From: Bacteroidota bacterium
GTDB lineage: Bacteria > Bacteroidota > Ignavibacteria > UBA10030 > UBA8401
Assembly: GCA_030679145.1 (NCBI GenBank)
Contig: JAUXTU010000046.1
Span: forward strand, 1 to 49,771
Direction: 5' to 3'
DNA length: 49,771 bases
Positions 16,600 to 24,539 of this stretch are shown here, piece after piece; position 1 is the stretch's first letter; every line of letters starts with the position of its first letter. Position numbers and translations under genes: made by a program. A model generated the notes under the pieces. That model saw only the letters and a program-made list of their open reading frames with translations. It was not told the origin of the DNA and did no database searches.

Positions 16600-17484
16600 T
16601 TAAAATGTTACAGTGTATCCGGCTGCTTTCAGATCTTTGATCAAACTGAAACTGATCTCTTCCAGTTTAACAACGATTTCTTTGTAGGCGATTCCGGGAA
16701 TTCCTTTTGGAGGAGCGTCATCCTTTTTGTGGATGCAGCACACGCGGTTTGACCCTACTTTTCCGATCAGATAGCCAAGCTCAAACATTGCACTGTTAAT
16801 GTCATCAGGGTTATAGAGATAGTACGCATACTTTACTGTTGGATATTTTTCCAAAAATCCGACAATTGCATCGGGAGAACTGCCACGCTGGAATGTGACA
16901 CCATCAATTCCCATTTCTTTTAACAAATTGGAGAGTTGATTTTGTAATGCAGATTCTGACGACGAGAGAACAAGCACTTGTTTTTTTGAAATAGAATCTT
17001 CCTTTGAAACAGGAGGTGCAACAGTTGGCGCGGCTGCTTGCACAGGCGGTGGAGCCGGTGCAGCTTTTGGTGCTTCTTGTTTTACCGGTGCTGGAGCGGG
17101 TTGAGGTGCAGGTTTAACCGGAACTTCAGGTGGCACAACTGGTTCAACTTTTGGAACCGGAGCAGGTGCTGGCGCAGCTTTTGGCGGCACACTTTTCTTT
17201 GCTTCAATTTCAGCAAGCACCAACGATTGTTTCATCATTTCAAGGATTAACTGTGCTGAACTCTGATAAAAATATGCACCGTTTTCATCTTTAGTGATTT
17301 TCTCACGATGAGGGTTTGCTTTTTCGCCGATCTTTGCAATTGTATCTAGACACGATTTCCGCCACATCAAATATTGGCTTTGCATTTTGGCGTTGTACCC
17401 TGAAAATTCGTGACCACCTTCAGGTGTAAGTTTTTCACCTTGTTGGATTAATTCGTGTAGCTTTGTAACAGTCTGTTGGTCCAT
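16600..17484 (-). CDS. TIR-like nucleotide-binding domain protein with Pro/Ala linker
   Basis: This 294-residue protein of uncertain function has three parts. Residues 1-98 are helical, with SQYLMWRKSCLDTIAKIGEK resembling the N-terminal domains of bacterial TIR-like (PF10137) proteins. Residues 99-165 are a low-complexity Pro/Ala linker. Residues 167-291 are the TIR-like fold: QVLVLSSS (first strand), YAYYLYNPDD, SAMFELGYLIGKVG with Glu235 where the NAD-cleaving glutamate sits, then NRVCCIHKKD, PKGIPGIAY and LIKDLKAAGY. In the family the first strand usually ends in HGRD; here it is SSSE. Known relatives are NAD-consuming effectors such as those in CBASS and Pycsar defence. Here it is the last gene of a menaquinone transcript, 31 bases after mqnE/A. 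No cyclase or defence gene is adjacent. Whether it cleaves NAD is unknown. Confidence 0.72.
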   Translation of the reverse strand: MDQQTVTKLHELIQQGEKLTPEGGHEFSGYNAKMQSQYLMWRKSCLDTIAKIGEKANPHREKITKDENGAYFYQSSAQLILEMMKQSLVLAEIEAKKSVPPKAAPAPAPVPKVEPVVPPEVPVKPAPQPAPAPVKQEAPKAAPAPPPVQAAAPTVAPPVSKEDSISKKQVLVLSSSESALQNQLSNLLKEMGIDGVTFQRGSSPDAIVGFLEKYPTVKYAYYLYNPDDINSAMFELGYLIGKVGSNRVCCIHKKDDAPPKGIPGIAYKEIVVKLEEISFSLIKDLKAAGYTVTF

Positions 17485-17515
17485 TGGCTTAATTAGGATT
17501 ATAAAGTTACTTAAG

Positions 17516-19378
17516 TTATGAAATTACAACAACTTCTTCAATAAGTTTTTTGAAAATGGTCATTGCCTCTTTTTCTCGTTCACCGAGCCGATAATTGAAT
17601 CCTTGCAAATATTCAGAAGTTTCCACTGGCGATAATGTGATCATTCTTCCATGGAGTGTGCCGATTGATTCGAGCTGATTCTCTCCTTTTTCAAGCGAAT
17701 GGTGAATGATCTGTTGAAGTGCTTCTTTTCTCTCTGTAGAAAGAGTTCTTTTGTGTGCCCATACTGCAAATACAAAAGGTATTTTTTGCCAATCATACCA
17801 TTCTTTTGCGAGGTCGAATACCAGGTCGAACCCTATTAAGCCGGATTTATTGGCTTTCAATGCTTCATCACCGATCAAAAGAACCGCATCAAATTGGGAA
17901 AAATCATTGACACTTGCATGCATTCGAACAAAATTTGCTTTTACACCATATTTTTTTTCTAGAAGAACTTGAAGCAGTCTAACCGAAGTAGCAGTGTCGT
18001 CGATAATTCCAATGTTCTTACCACTCAAACCCTGCCAGCCCTCTTTTGAGAAGAGCATTACACTTTTTACTTGATCGCGTGTTGCAATACAATAATTCAT
18101 CAATTCAAGTTTTTGTTCCTGAGCGAAATAATCCATCAAAGAAAATAATCCTGCATCAATCTGATCTTTTGCAGAGAGCTGTCCCATTCTTCTCGGTACA
18201 ATGGGAAGGATCTTGAATTGGCGCTGTTCAATGTTTTCGTAGAACGGAACGGAGTTAAGGTATGGAATTTTCCCGATAACATTTTCCGTATTCACATTGA
18301 TAGCATTGTAATAGACATCCCGTTCAACAGGAATTTTCCCTGCGTCATTAATGATCTTGATCAATTTTTCTTTTGCCATATTCATCGGGCTTGTCGCCCC
18401 GGCATCGTGTGCAATTTTTTCGCCGCCGACAGTACCGTCCATATCATCCGCACCAAAGTTCAATGCAACAGATGCAACTTCTTCGGTCAACATTACCCAG
18501 TATGCTTTGATGTGTGGAAAATTATCAAGCATCAATCGAGAAATTGCAATTGTCTTTAGATCTTCAATCGCTGACGTAAAATCATTCTTCGGTTTTATTC
18601 CGGTATCACCCGGTTGAAAAGCAAGGGGAATGAAGGAAAGAAATCCATTTGTTTCATCTTGAGTTTCACGAAGTTTTGTCATGTGTGTTACACGTTCTTC
18701 GTATGTTTCAATGTGACCGTACAGCAATGTTGCATTCGAAGGGATTCCCATTTTGTGTGCTGTCTTGTGAACTTCGAACCAGGTCTTCGCACCGATCTTT
18801 TGATTAAAGAGTAGTTTCCGTACGCGTTCAGAAAATACTTCCGCACCTCCGCCCGGCATTGTTCGTAATCCGGCAGCATACAATTGACGAAGTACTTCGT
18901 CTATCGGCATTTTGAATTTCTTATGGAAGAAATCTATTTCAACCGCAGTGAATGCCTTTACATCGATCTGTGGGAATGCTTTTTTGATATCTCGAACCAT
19001 TCCAACATAATATTCCCACGGCCAATCCGGATGCAAGCCGCCGGTAATATGGACTTCATGAACATCGGAATTGAGTTTCGACAGAATTTCTTCGATCGTC
19101 ATTTCGTACGCAAGTGGAGTTCCCTGTTTAACTGCAAAGTCACAGAACTTGCACGAGAGAACACAAATGTTTGTCGGTTCGATCTTTTGGTTGACGACAT
19201 AATACACAGCGTCGCCGCTTTTCATTTGTTGAACGGCGTTCGCCATCTTTCCGATAGAAATTAGATCGTTCGATGCGAACATTGTCAGCCCATCTTCTAA
19301 TGAAAGACGTTGACCGTTTTGAACTTTATCCCAAATGGAAAATAGGTTTTTGTCTCTGAAATGTATAGATGTAATCAT
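17516..19378 (-). CDS. mqnE/mqnA: Fused aminofutalosine synthase (MqnE) and chorismate dehydratase (MqnA)
   Basis: At 620 residues this is far longer than MqnE (about 370) and contains two whole enzymes. Residues 1-362 are the radical-SAM aminofutalosine synthase: CVLSCKFC (Cys72, 76 and 79) then DFAVKQGTP, HITGGLHPDWPWEYY, MPGGGAE and GHIETYEERV. From about residue 366 a MqnA-type chorismate dehydratase begins at NVIGKIPYLNSVPFY and continues with DAGLFSLMDYF, IIDDTATSVRLLQVLL and VLLIGDEAL to the end. MqnA dehydrates chorismate to 3-(1-carboxyvinyloxy)benzoate, which is the MqnE substrate, so two consecutive steps are joined with the later enzyme first. There is no frame interruption at the junction, and the linker is only a few residues. 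It sits between ubiD and the TIR-like gene, with gaps of 25 and 31 bases. Confidence 0.9.
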   Translation of the reverse strand: MITSIHFRDKNLFSIWDKVQNGQRLSLEDGLTMFASNDLISIGKMANAVQQMKSGDAVYYVVNQKIEPTNICVLSCKFCDFAVKQGTPLAYEMTIEEILSKLNSDVHEVHITGGLHPDWPWEYYVGMVRDIKKAFPQIDVKAFTAVEIDFFHKKFKMPIDEVLRQLYAAGLRTMPGGGAEVFSERVRKLLFNQKIGAKTWFEVHKTAHKMGIPSNATLLYGHIETYEERVTHMTKLRETQDETNGFLSFIPLAFQPGDTGIKPKNDFTSAIEDLKTIAISRLMLDNFPHIKAYWVMLTEEVASVALNFGADDMDGTVGGEKIAHDAGATSPMNMAKEKLIKIINDAGKIPVERDVYYNAINVNTENVIGKIPYLNSVPFYENIEQRQFKILPIVPRRMGQLSAKDQIDAGLFSLMDYFAQEQKLELMNYCIATRDQVKSVMLFSKEGWQGLSGKNIGIIDDTATSVRLLQVLLEKKYGVKANFVRMHASVNDFSQFDAVLLIGDEALKANKSGLIGFDLVFDLAKEWYDWQKIPFVFAVWAHKRTLSTERKEALQQIIHHSLEKGENQLESIGTLHGRMITLSPVETSEYLQGFNYRLGEREKEAMTIFKKLIEEVVVIS

Positions 19379-19403
19379 TTACAATTAAGGTTATTAATAA
19401 AAA

Positions 19404-21170
19404 TTATCTCCAGTAACTATCCCATCGTTCGTCAACTTTTTTAACGATCGCGTCATCCATTGTCAATGGATTTGGATAACCGGTCTTCCATGTTGCATCA
19501 ATTCCCAAAACACCGTTATAAATGGGAGAGATACCGATCAATTTTTGTTCGGTAAAAATAATATCGCGTTCGCAGTCGAATCGAGTGAAGACTCCCCAAA
19601 TATAACTCTCTTGCTCGTTAATATCTACGTCAAAACTGACAGTTGCAGCAATCTTTACTCCTTCAAGATCGGGATGTTTAACAATTTTTTTAATGACTGC
19701 ATCACCATCTTTTTTCACTTTGACCAATAAGAACGAACCTTCAATAAGACGTGCGTCAATGATCCGTCTGTCGTACGAAGAAAGAGTTTTTACAACATCA
19801 TTCAATTTCTTTACATTCACTTTTTGTTTCGGCTTTTTCTTTTCCGTTGCATCAATGATCATTTTGCTGCCAAGATTCATTTTGAATGATGTAAAATCGA
19901 GCGTATCCAGCGGTACTTTCGGGATCATTACAAAATCAAAATGCGGGTCAAAATTATCGCGGATCGCTTTCAGTACTTCATTGAAATTTCGAACATCAAC
20001 ATTTTCAGAAACAGTGACCAAACATTTTGTAAGTGATAATTGTCCTGTTCCCATCAGACCAAGTGCGGCTTTCATCGCCTCTTTTTGATATCGTTCATTC
20101 ACCGAAACAACAAGAAGATTATGGAATCCTGCTTCGTAATACGCCCATATATTTTTTACTTCGTGATGAATCAGTCGGGCGAGCGGTGCAAGAATTTGCT
20201 GTGTTGCATCACCAATGAATTTATCTTCCATCGGCGGAATGCCGACAATAGTTGCAGGGTAGATTGGCTCTTTACGCCGAGTCATTGTATGAATATGAAA
20301 CACCGGAAAATCTGCCGCGTTGGAATAGTGACCGAAATGATCTCCAAATGGACCTTCAAGTCTTCGTTCTTTTGGTTTTACAATTCCTTCAAACACAAAC
20401 TCAGCATTTGCCGGAACAGAAATATTGATCGAACGACCTTTCACAAACTCCGTCGGCTTGCCTCGTAAGAAACCGGCAAACATTGCCTCATCAATTCCTT
20501 CAGGAAGTGCAGCAACTGTTGCAAGAAGAAGTGCAGGATCGCTTCCGATCACGAGTGCTACTTCAAGAGGCTGATTCATTTTCTCGGCAACGTGATAATG
20601 ATAGCCGCCACCTTTCCCGATCTGCCAATGCATACCTGTTGTTCGATCATCGTATTTTTGAATACGATACATTCCAATATTCCGTTTTCCGGTTTTAGGA
20701 TCGTAAGTGATCACTTGAGGAAGTGTAACAAACCGTCCGCCATCTTCGGGCCACGTTTTTAAAATAGGAAGTGCGGAAAGATTCGGTTCTTCGATCACCG
20801 CCTGAGAACGAGCGATCGTTACATTCTTCGGTCGCGCATTATATAAGCGCCGGATCATTGTTGATTCTTCAAAAAGAATCTTTGGCGAAGGGGGCATTAA
20901 TTTTTCTGCGAAAGCGATTAATTCTTCACCAAGTTCATCAGGATGTTTGTTGAGTGCGAGTTCGATACGCCGTTCACTTGCCAACATATTTATTACAAGC
21001 GGATAATCAGCTCCTTTAACGTTCTCGAATAATAGCGCAGGCTTACCCAGCTTTAACGAGCGTGTCGCAATCTCGGTAATTTCCAATTCAGGGTCGACTT
21101 CAACTTTTACACGATGAAGTTCTCCATTCTTTTCGAGATGTTTTACAAAGTCTTGTAGATTATCAAACAT
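19404..21170 (-). CDS. mqnL: UbiD-family prenylated-FMN decarboxylase (menaquinone branch)
   Basis: This 588-residue enzyme belongs to the UbiD family, which decarboxylates aromatic acids using prenylated FMN. Its place among mqn genes and its pairing with a ubiX-like gene indicate the decarboxylation of the prenylated 1,4-dihydroxy-6-naphthoate intermediate (MqnL in the futalosine route). Visible family features are GMYRIQKYD and GMHWQIGKGG near 165-190, the prFMN/metal segment EGPFGDHFGHYS near 285, and PPMEDKFIGDA near 320. The length is within the range of the long UbiD subgroup. It is separated from ubiX by the HEPN/MNT pair. Confidence 0.9.
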   Translation of the reverse strand: MFDNLQDFVKHLEKNGELHRVKVEVDPELEITEIATRSLKLGKPALLFENVKGADYPLVINMLASERRIELALNKHPDELGEELIAFAEKLMPPSPKILFEESTMIRRLYNARPKNVTIARSQAVIEEPNLSALPILKTWPEDGGRFVTLPQVITYDPKTGKRNIGMYRIQKYDDRTTGMHWQIGKGGGYHYHVAEKMNQPLEVALVIGSDPALLLATVAALPEGIDEAMFAGFLRGKPTEFVKGRSINISVPANAEFVFEGIVKPKERRLEGPFGDHFGHYSNAADFPVFHIHTMTRRKEPIYPATIVGIPPMEDKFIGDATQQILAPLARLIHHEVKNIWAYYEAGFHNLLVVSVNERYQKEAMKAALGLMGTGQLSLTKCLVTVSENVDVRNFNEVLKAIRDNFDPHFDFVMIPKVPLDTLDFTSFKMNLGSKMIIDATEKKKPKQKVNVKKLNDVVKTLSSYDRRIIDARLIEGSFLLVKVKKDGDAVIKKIVKHPDLEGVKIAATVSFDVDINEQESYIWGVFTRFDCERDIIFTEQKLIGISPIYNGVLGIDATWKTGYPNPLTMDDAIVKKVDERWDSYWR

Positions 21171-21178
21171 TAACAGTC

Positions 21179-21496
21179 CTAATTTATTTCAATCTCTAAA
21201 CCGGTACGCTTAATTTCATCAATTAACGGGTCACCGTCTTCATAATCTTTTGGAGAGTAAGTTTTTGTTTGAATAGAACTGTATTTTCTTAATGCAGGTA
21301 AGAATAATTTCATATCTTCAAACCCGATTCCAATAAATTCATCTGCAACTAAAGCGATATCAATATCGGAATGTACCCCCTGTTGATTTTTTGCAAAGGA
21401 GCCGAATAAAAAAGCTTTTCTCAAATGAATTCCTTCTGCTTTAACTTCTTGAGAAAATTTTCTTGCAATTTCTAACGCGCTAAGTTGAGTAACCAT
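21179..21496 (-). CDS. Minimal nucleotidyltransferase (MNT) of a HEPN/MNT pair
   Basis: This 105-residue protein has the polymerase-beta-type nucleotidyltransferase core: KAFLFGSFAKNQQG followed by HSDIDIALV, giving the Gly-Ser and Asp-x-Asp catalytic elements. Proteins of this size next to a HEPN gene act as toxin-antitoxin pairs in which the MNT partner modifies and silences the HEPN RNase; for this subfamily that is inferred. Its start overlaps the HEPN gene's end by 25 bases, so the two are co-translated. It lies inside the menaquinone operon, 8 bases before ubiD. Confidence 0.85.
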   Translation of the reverse strand: MVTQLSALEIARKFSQEVKAEGIHLRKAFLFGSFAKNQQGVHSDIDIALVADEFIGIGFEDMKLFLPALRKYSSIQTKTYSPKDYEDGDPLIDEIKRTGLEIEIN

Positions 21497-21864
21497 TCGC
21501 GATACTCCTTTACTTGATTCAAAATGGATTGTGTATTATTCTTTTCATACAGTTTATAGACTTTTTGACGATAGTCAGGATAACGTCCTTCAATTTGAAA
21601 ATTGTTCATTAAAATTAGAAAATCTTTTTTTGAATCGGGAATTTTAAAGTTTGCCTTTTCAAGGATGTAAACAAGATTGTGAACTTTTGGTGGTATGTTC
21701 CCTTCATTTGAATTTACCCAAATAGCTTTAGTGAGTTTTTCCAAAACAAGATGAGCAAAAAATAATGAATACACGAAATTTTCGGATTCAAATAAAGTCC
21801 ACACAACCTTCCAATCTTCTTCAGATGAATCAATCCAATATTTTATATGTTCCTGTTTTGTCAT
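21472..21864 (-). CDS. HEPN domain protein of a HEPN/MNT pair
   Basis: This 130-residue all-helical HEPN protein belongs to the PF05168 type: KYWIDSSEEDWKVVWTLF at the N-terminus, YSLFFAHLVLEKLTKAIWV in the second helix and PPKVHNLVYILEKA after it. It is the usual partner of the minimal nucleotidyltransferase encoded next. The strong Rx4-6H RNase motif of HepT-type toxins is not obvious, so nuclease activity is uncertain. It starts 5 bases after ubiX and overlaps the MNT gene by 25 bases, so the pair has no room for its own promoter between the menaquinone genes. Confidence 0.83.
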   Translation of the reverse strand: MTKQEHIKYWIDSSEEDWKVVWTLFESENFVYSLFFAHLVLEKLTKAIWVNSNEGNIPPKVHNLVYILEKANFKIPDSKKDFLILMNNFQIEGRYPDYRQKVYKLYEKNNTQSILNQVKEYREWLLNLAR

Positions 21865-21869
21865 ATATT

Positions 21870-22421
21870 TTATTCAAACTCTTCCGCTCTCCAGCCGCGT
21901 CCGCGTTTTTCGCCAATTGCGCCAAGTACCTTATCCGTAAAAGCACCAACATACTCATCAACAGTCTCAGGAACAAAGTACAGTGGTGATGAAATCGGCA
22001 TTACGATAGCACCGTAACCTGACAGCTTGCTTAATTGTTCGAGCGTTAACGTCGACAACGGAGTTTCACGAACACAGATGACCAATTTGTATCGTTCTTT
22101 TAATGCGACTTGCGCTGTTCGGGTTATTAAAGTGTCGCCAATTCCGGATGCAATTTTCCCAATTGTTGACGTGGAGCAGGGAAGGATCACATACGCATCA
22201 AAAAAATTTGAACCGGAAGCGATTGGTGCTGCAAGATCATCATCAGAAAATTGTCGTTTAACGTGCGGTAACAAATCTTTGTCGGACATTTTCAATTCAT
22301 CTTTCAGCAATGCTTTTCCCCATTTGCTGACGACAAGAAATTTATCTGATTGGGATTTTTTCAAAAAATCCAACGCATATACCGCTCCGGAACTTCCCGT
22401 AATGCCTAAGACGATTTTCAC
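21870..22421 (-). CDS. ubiX: Flavin prenyltransferase (UbiX family)
   Basis: UbiX prenylates reduced FMN, making the cofactor required by the UbiD-type decarboxylase two genes downstream (called MqnM in the futalosine route). The 183-residue protein has the Rossmann-like start VLGITGSSGAVYALDFL, PIASGSNFFDAYVILPCSTSTIG near 70-95 and the phosphate-binding VCVRETPLSTL near 130. All conserved elements are intact. Its start codon overlaps the prenyltransferase stop by four bases (ATGA), showing translational coupling. Confidence 0.94.
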   Translation of the reverse strand: MKIVLGITGSSGAVYALDFLKKSQSDKFLVVSKWGKALLKDELKMSDKDLLPHVKRQFSDDDLAAPIASGSNFFDAYVILPCSTSTIGKIASGIGDTLITRTAQVALKERYKLVICVRETPLSTLTLEQLSKLSGYGAIVMPISSPLYFVPETVDEYVGAFTDKVLGAIGEKRGRGWRAEEFE

Positions 22422-23245
22422 TGTGCGCTCACAAGAATCATAACAAGAATACTGAATCCCACTACAATATTGATCTTAAAGAACGCTAATTCCACATCTT
22501 CTGCTTTGTATTGCTCCAGCCAGAGAAGAAATCCGCTCAATAATAAGAACGGCAGTGCTACTAATGCTTTTAACGAAATCAAAACAAGTGCGATGAGTAC
22601 AAAGAATGCTAAGATGTGTAGTACGCCTGAAATTTGTAACGCCCGAATTTTTCCGAAACGGGATGGGAATGAAAATAATCCTGCTTTTTTATCAAACTGT
22701 TCATCAAGTGTAGAATAGATAATATCAAATCCTGTTGCCCAGAATAAATTGAACAACGGAAGAAGTAACGCTTCTCCGAATCTATCAATTGAACCGGTCA
22801 CTGCAAAAAATCCGCCGAGCGGACCCATTGCCAATCCCATTCCCACTCCAAAATGTGCGAGTGGTGTAAATCTTTTTAAGTATGGATAAACCACAAACAC
22901 TATTAATGGAATCGGAGATAGAAAAAAACAAAAATCGGAGATCAGCTTTGCTGAAACAAGATATAACGTTAAACCTACAAGCAGAACGCCGTAACTTTGT
23001 TTTAAGTTCAATTTTCCGCTGGGAAGTTCGCGAGTAATCGTGCGGGGATTATGTTTATCAATTTCTCGGTCGATAATTCGGTTCAACGTCATTGCAACCA
23101 AACGAGCGCCGACAGCTGCAACAAGAACTAAAATTAATAATAGAGTGGAAGGTCTTTCTTTAGACGCAAGAAACACACCGCTATAGATCATTGGCAGTGA
23201 AAACAGGGTGTGTTCTATTTTAATAAATGATAGATATTTTTTCAA
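22418..23245 (-). CDS. mqnP: UbiA-type prenyltransferase of the futalosine pathway
   Basis: This 275-residue integral membrane protein is a UbiA-superfamily prenyltransferase that attaches the polyprenyl tail to the naphthoate ring. About eight hydrophobic segments are visible. The two aspartate-rich Mg-diphosphate motifs are NRIIDREIDKHNPRT (about residue 56) and DIIYSTLDEQFDKK (about 170), both complete. It is the first gene of the menaquinone operon, and the neighbours identify the substrate as 1,4-dihydroxy-6-naphthoate rather than 4-hydroxybenzoate. The operon faces away from the isocitrate dehydrogenase gene, 145 bases away. Confidence 0.92.
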   Translation of the reverse strand: MKKYLSFIKIEHTLFSLPMIYSGVFLASKERPSTLLLILVLVAAVGARLVAMTLNRIIDREIDKHNPRTITRELPSGKLNLKQSYGVLLVGLTLYLVSAKLISDFCFFLSPIPLIVFVVYPYLKRFTPLAHFGVGMGLAMGPLGGFFAVTGSIDRFGEALLLPLFNLFWATGFDIIYSTLDEQFDKKAGLFSFPSRFGKIRALQISGVLHILAFFVLIALVLISLKALVALPFLLLSGFLLWLEQYKAEDVELAFFKINIVVGFSILVMILVSAQ

Positions 23246-23334
23246 GTCGGAATGCTCAATGTGAATGAAATCTTACAAAGGTACCGAAATTTTGCCGTTT
23301 TACAAAGATGATTTTTTAGACAGATTAGTCCATT

Positions 23335-23373
23335 TTGTTCACACCTCAATTTTTAGTATATTTTATAAAATAT
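23335..23373 (+). promoter_or_regulatory. Candidate promoter and palindromic operator of the isocitrate dehydrogenase gene
   Basis: TTGTTC (23335) and TATATT (23357) are spaced by 16 bases. The -10 region is part of a perfect 16-bp palindrome, ATATTTTATAAAATAT (23358-23373). An outer inverted pair CACACCT (23340-23346) and AGGTGTG (23382-23388) brackets the region, the right copy being next to the start codon. AT-rich palindromes are easily formed by chance, so the operator role is a proposal. Confidence 0.35.
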
Positions 23374-23390
23374 TGAATTAAAGGTGTGTA

Positions 23391-24407
23391 ATGTATAAGA
23401 TAACTCTCATTCCTGGTGACGGAATCGGTCCAAGTATTACTGAAGCAACAGTAAAAGTTATTGAAGCGACCGGTGTAGATATTCAATGGGATGAGCAATG
23501 CGCAGGAATGGCTGGAATTGAAAAACACAAAGACCCAATTCCGGAACAAACAATAGCATCAATTGCACAGAATAAAGTGGCATTAAAAGGTCCTTTAACA
23601 ACACAGCTTGGGAAAGGATTTCGCAGTGTAAACGTTGCACTTCGAAAAGAATTCGATCTTTATGTAAATCTTCGTCCTGCAAAATCGTTTGAAGGAGTTC
23701 CGTCACGTTACAGTAATGTTGATATTGTAATGTTTCGCGAAAATATTGAAGAATTCTACTCGGGCATTGAACATTACATTGATGCACAAAAAAGTGCGGC
23801 CGAAACGATCGGAATTATTACTCGATATGGAAGTGAGCGAATTGTCCGCGCGGCGTTTGAGTATGCGCGGAAGTTCAATCGGAAAAAAGTTTCGATAGTT
23901 CATAAAGCAAACATTATGAAATTTACCGGCGGACTTTTTCTTGAAGTGGGAAAAAAAGTAGCTGAAGAATTCCCGGATATTCAGTGCAATGACGTTATCA
24001 TCGATAATATGGCAATGCAGCTTGTGTTAAATCCGAACCAATACGATGTTATTGTAACCACAAATTTGTTCGGTGACATTCTTTCTGATCTTTGTTCCGG
24101 TTTAGTCGGCGGACTTGGAGTTGCTCCGGGTGCGAACATTGGAAAAGATGCAGCAATATTTGAAGCAGTACATGGAAGTGCACCGGATATTGCCGGCAAA
24201 GATATTGCAAATCCATCAGCACTCATTCTTGGCGCCGCAATGATGTTGAATCATTTTGGGGAAACTGTTGCAGCGGAAAAAGTATATAAAGCAATTCGTG
24301 AAACATTGAAGAATCCCAAAGAAGTTACGCGAGACTTGAATCCAAACTCAACTGTCGGAACAAAACAGTTTGCTGAGTTAATTGTTCAACACATAAAAAG
24401 CAATTAA
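23391..24407 (+). CDS. Isocitrate dehydrogenase, NAD-type (isopropylmalate dehydrogenase family)
   Basis: This 338-residue protein belongs to the beta-decarboxylating dehydrogenases that oxidise isocitrate, homoisocitrate or 3-isopropylmalate. It begins [14 protein letters not shown]. The substrate-loop sequence [20 protein letters not shown], with Ser-x-Asn and the arginines, fits isocitrate dehydrogenase; isopropylmalate enzymes differ here. Metal-binding aspartates lie in [11 protein letters not shown] near 225, and the nucleotide loop is [18 protein letters not shown] near 265, of the NAD-dependent kind. The size and lack of a phosphorylation loop match mitochondrial-type short NAD-IDH. 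It would feed 2-oxoglutarate to KorAB, or run in reverse. An AAAGGTG site precedes the ATG. Confidence 0.85.
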   Translation: MYKITLIPGDGIGPSITEATVKVIEATGVDIQWDEQCAGMAGIEKHKDPIPEQTIASIAQNKVALKGPLTTQLGKGFRSVNVALRKEFDLYVNLRPAKSFEGVPSRYSNVDIVMFRENIEEFYSGIEHYIDAQKSAAETIGIITRYGSERIVRAAFEYARKFNRKKVSIVHKANIMKFTGGLFLEVGKKVAEEFPDIQCNDVIIDNMAMQLVLNPNQYDVIVTTNLFGDILSDLCSGLVGGLGVAPGANIGKDAAIFEAVHGSAPDIAGKDIANPSALILGAAMMLNHFGETVAAEKVYKAIRETLKNPKEVTRDLNPNSTVGTKQFAELIVQHIKSN

Positions 24408-24539
24408 CAACTTTTGAGTAATAAGTTCTAAGTTTGAAGGTGGATGAGAAGTTCAAAAATGTGATAAAAATGAATAAACGAGAAACTTTGGTATCTAACG
24501 TATAACTTAATACTTAAAACCTAATACTGCTTTCTTCAA

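Noticed and set aside
20040-20468. 142-codon frame opposite the ubiD-type gene
   Set aside because: Antisense shadow; no family match and the minus-strand frame has continuous family motifs.
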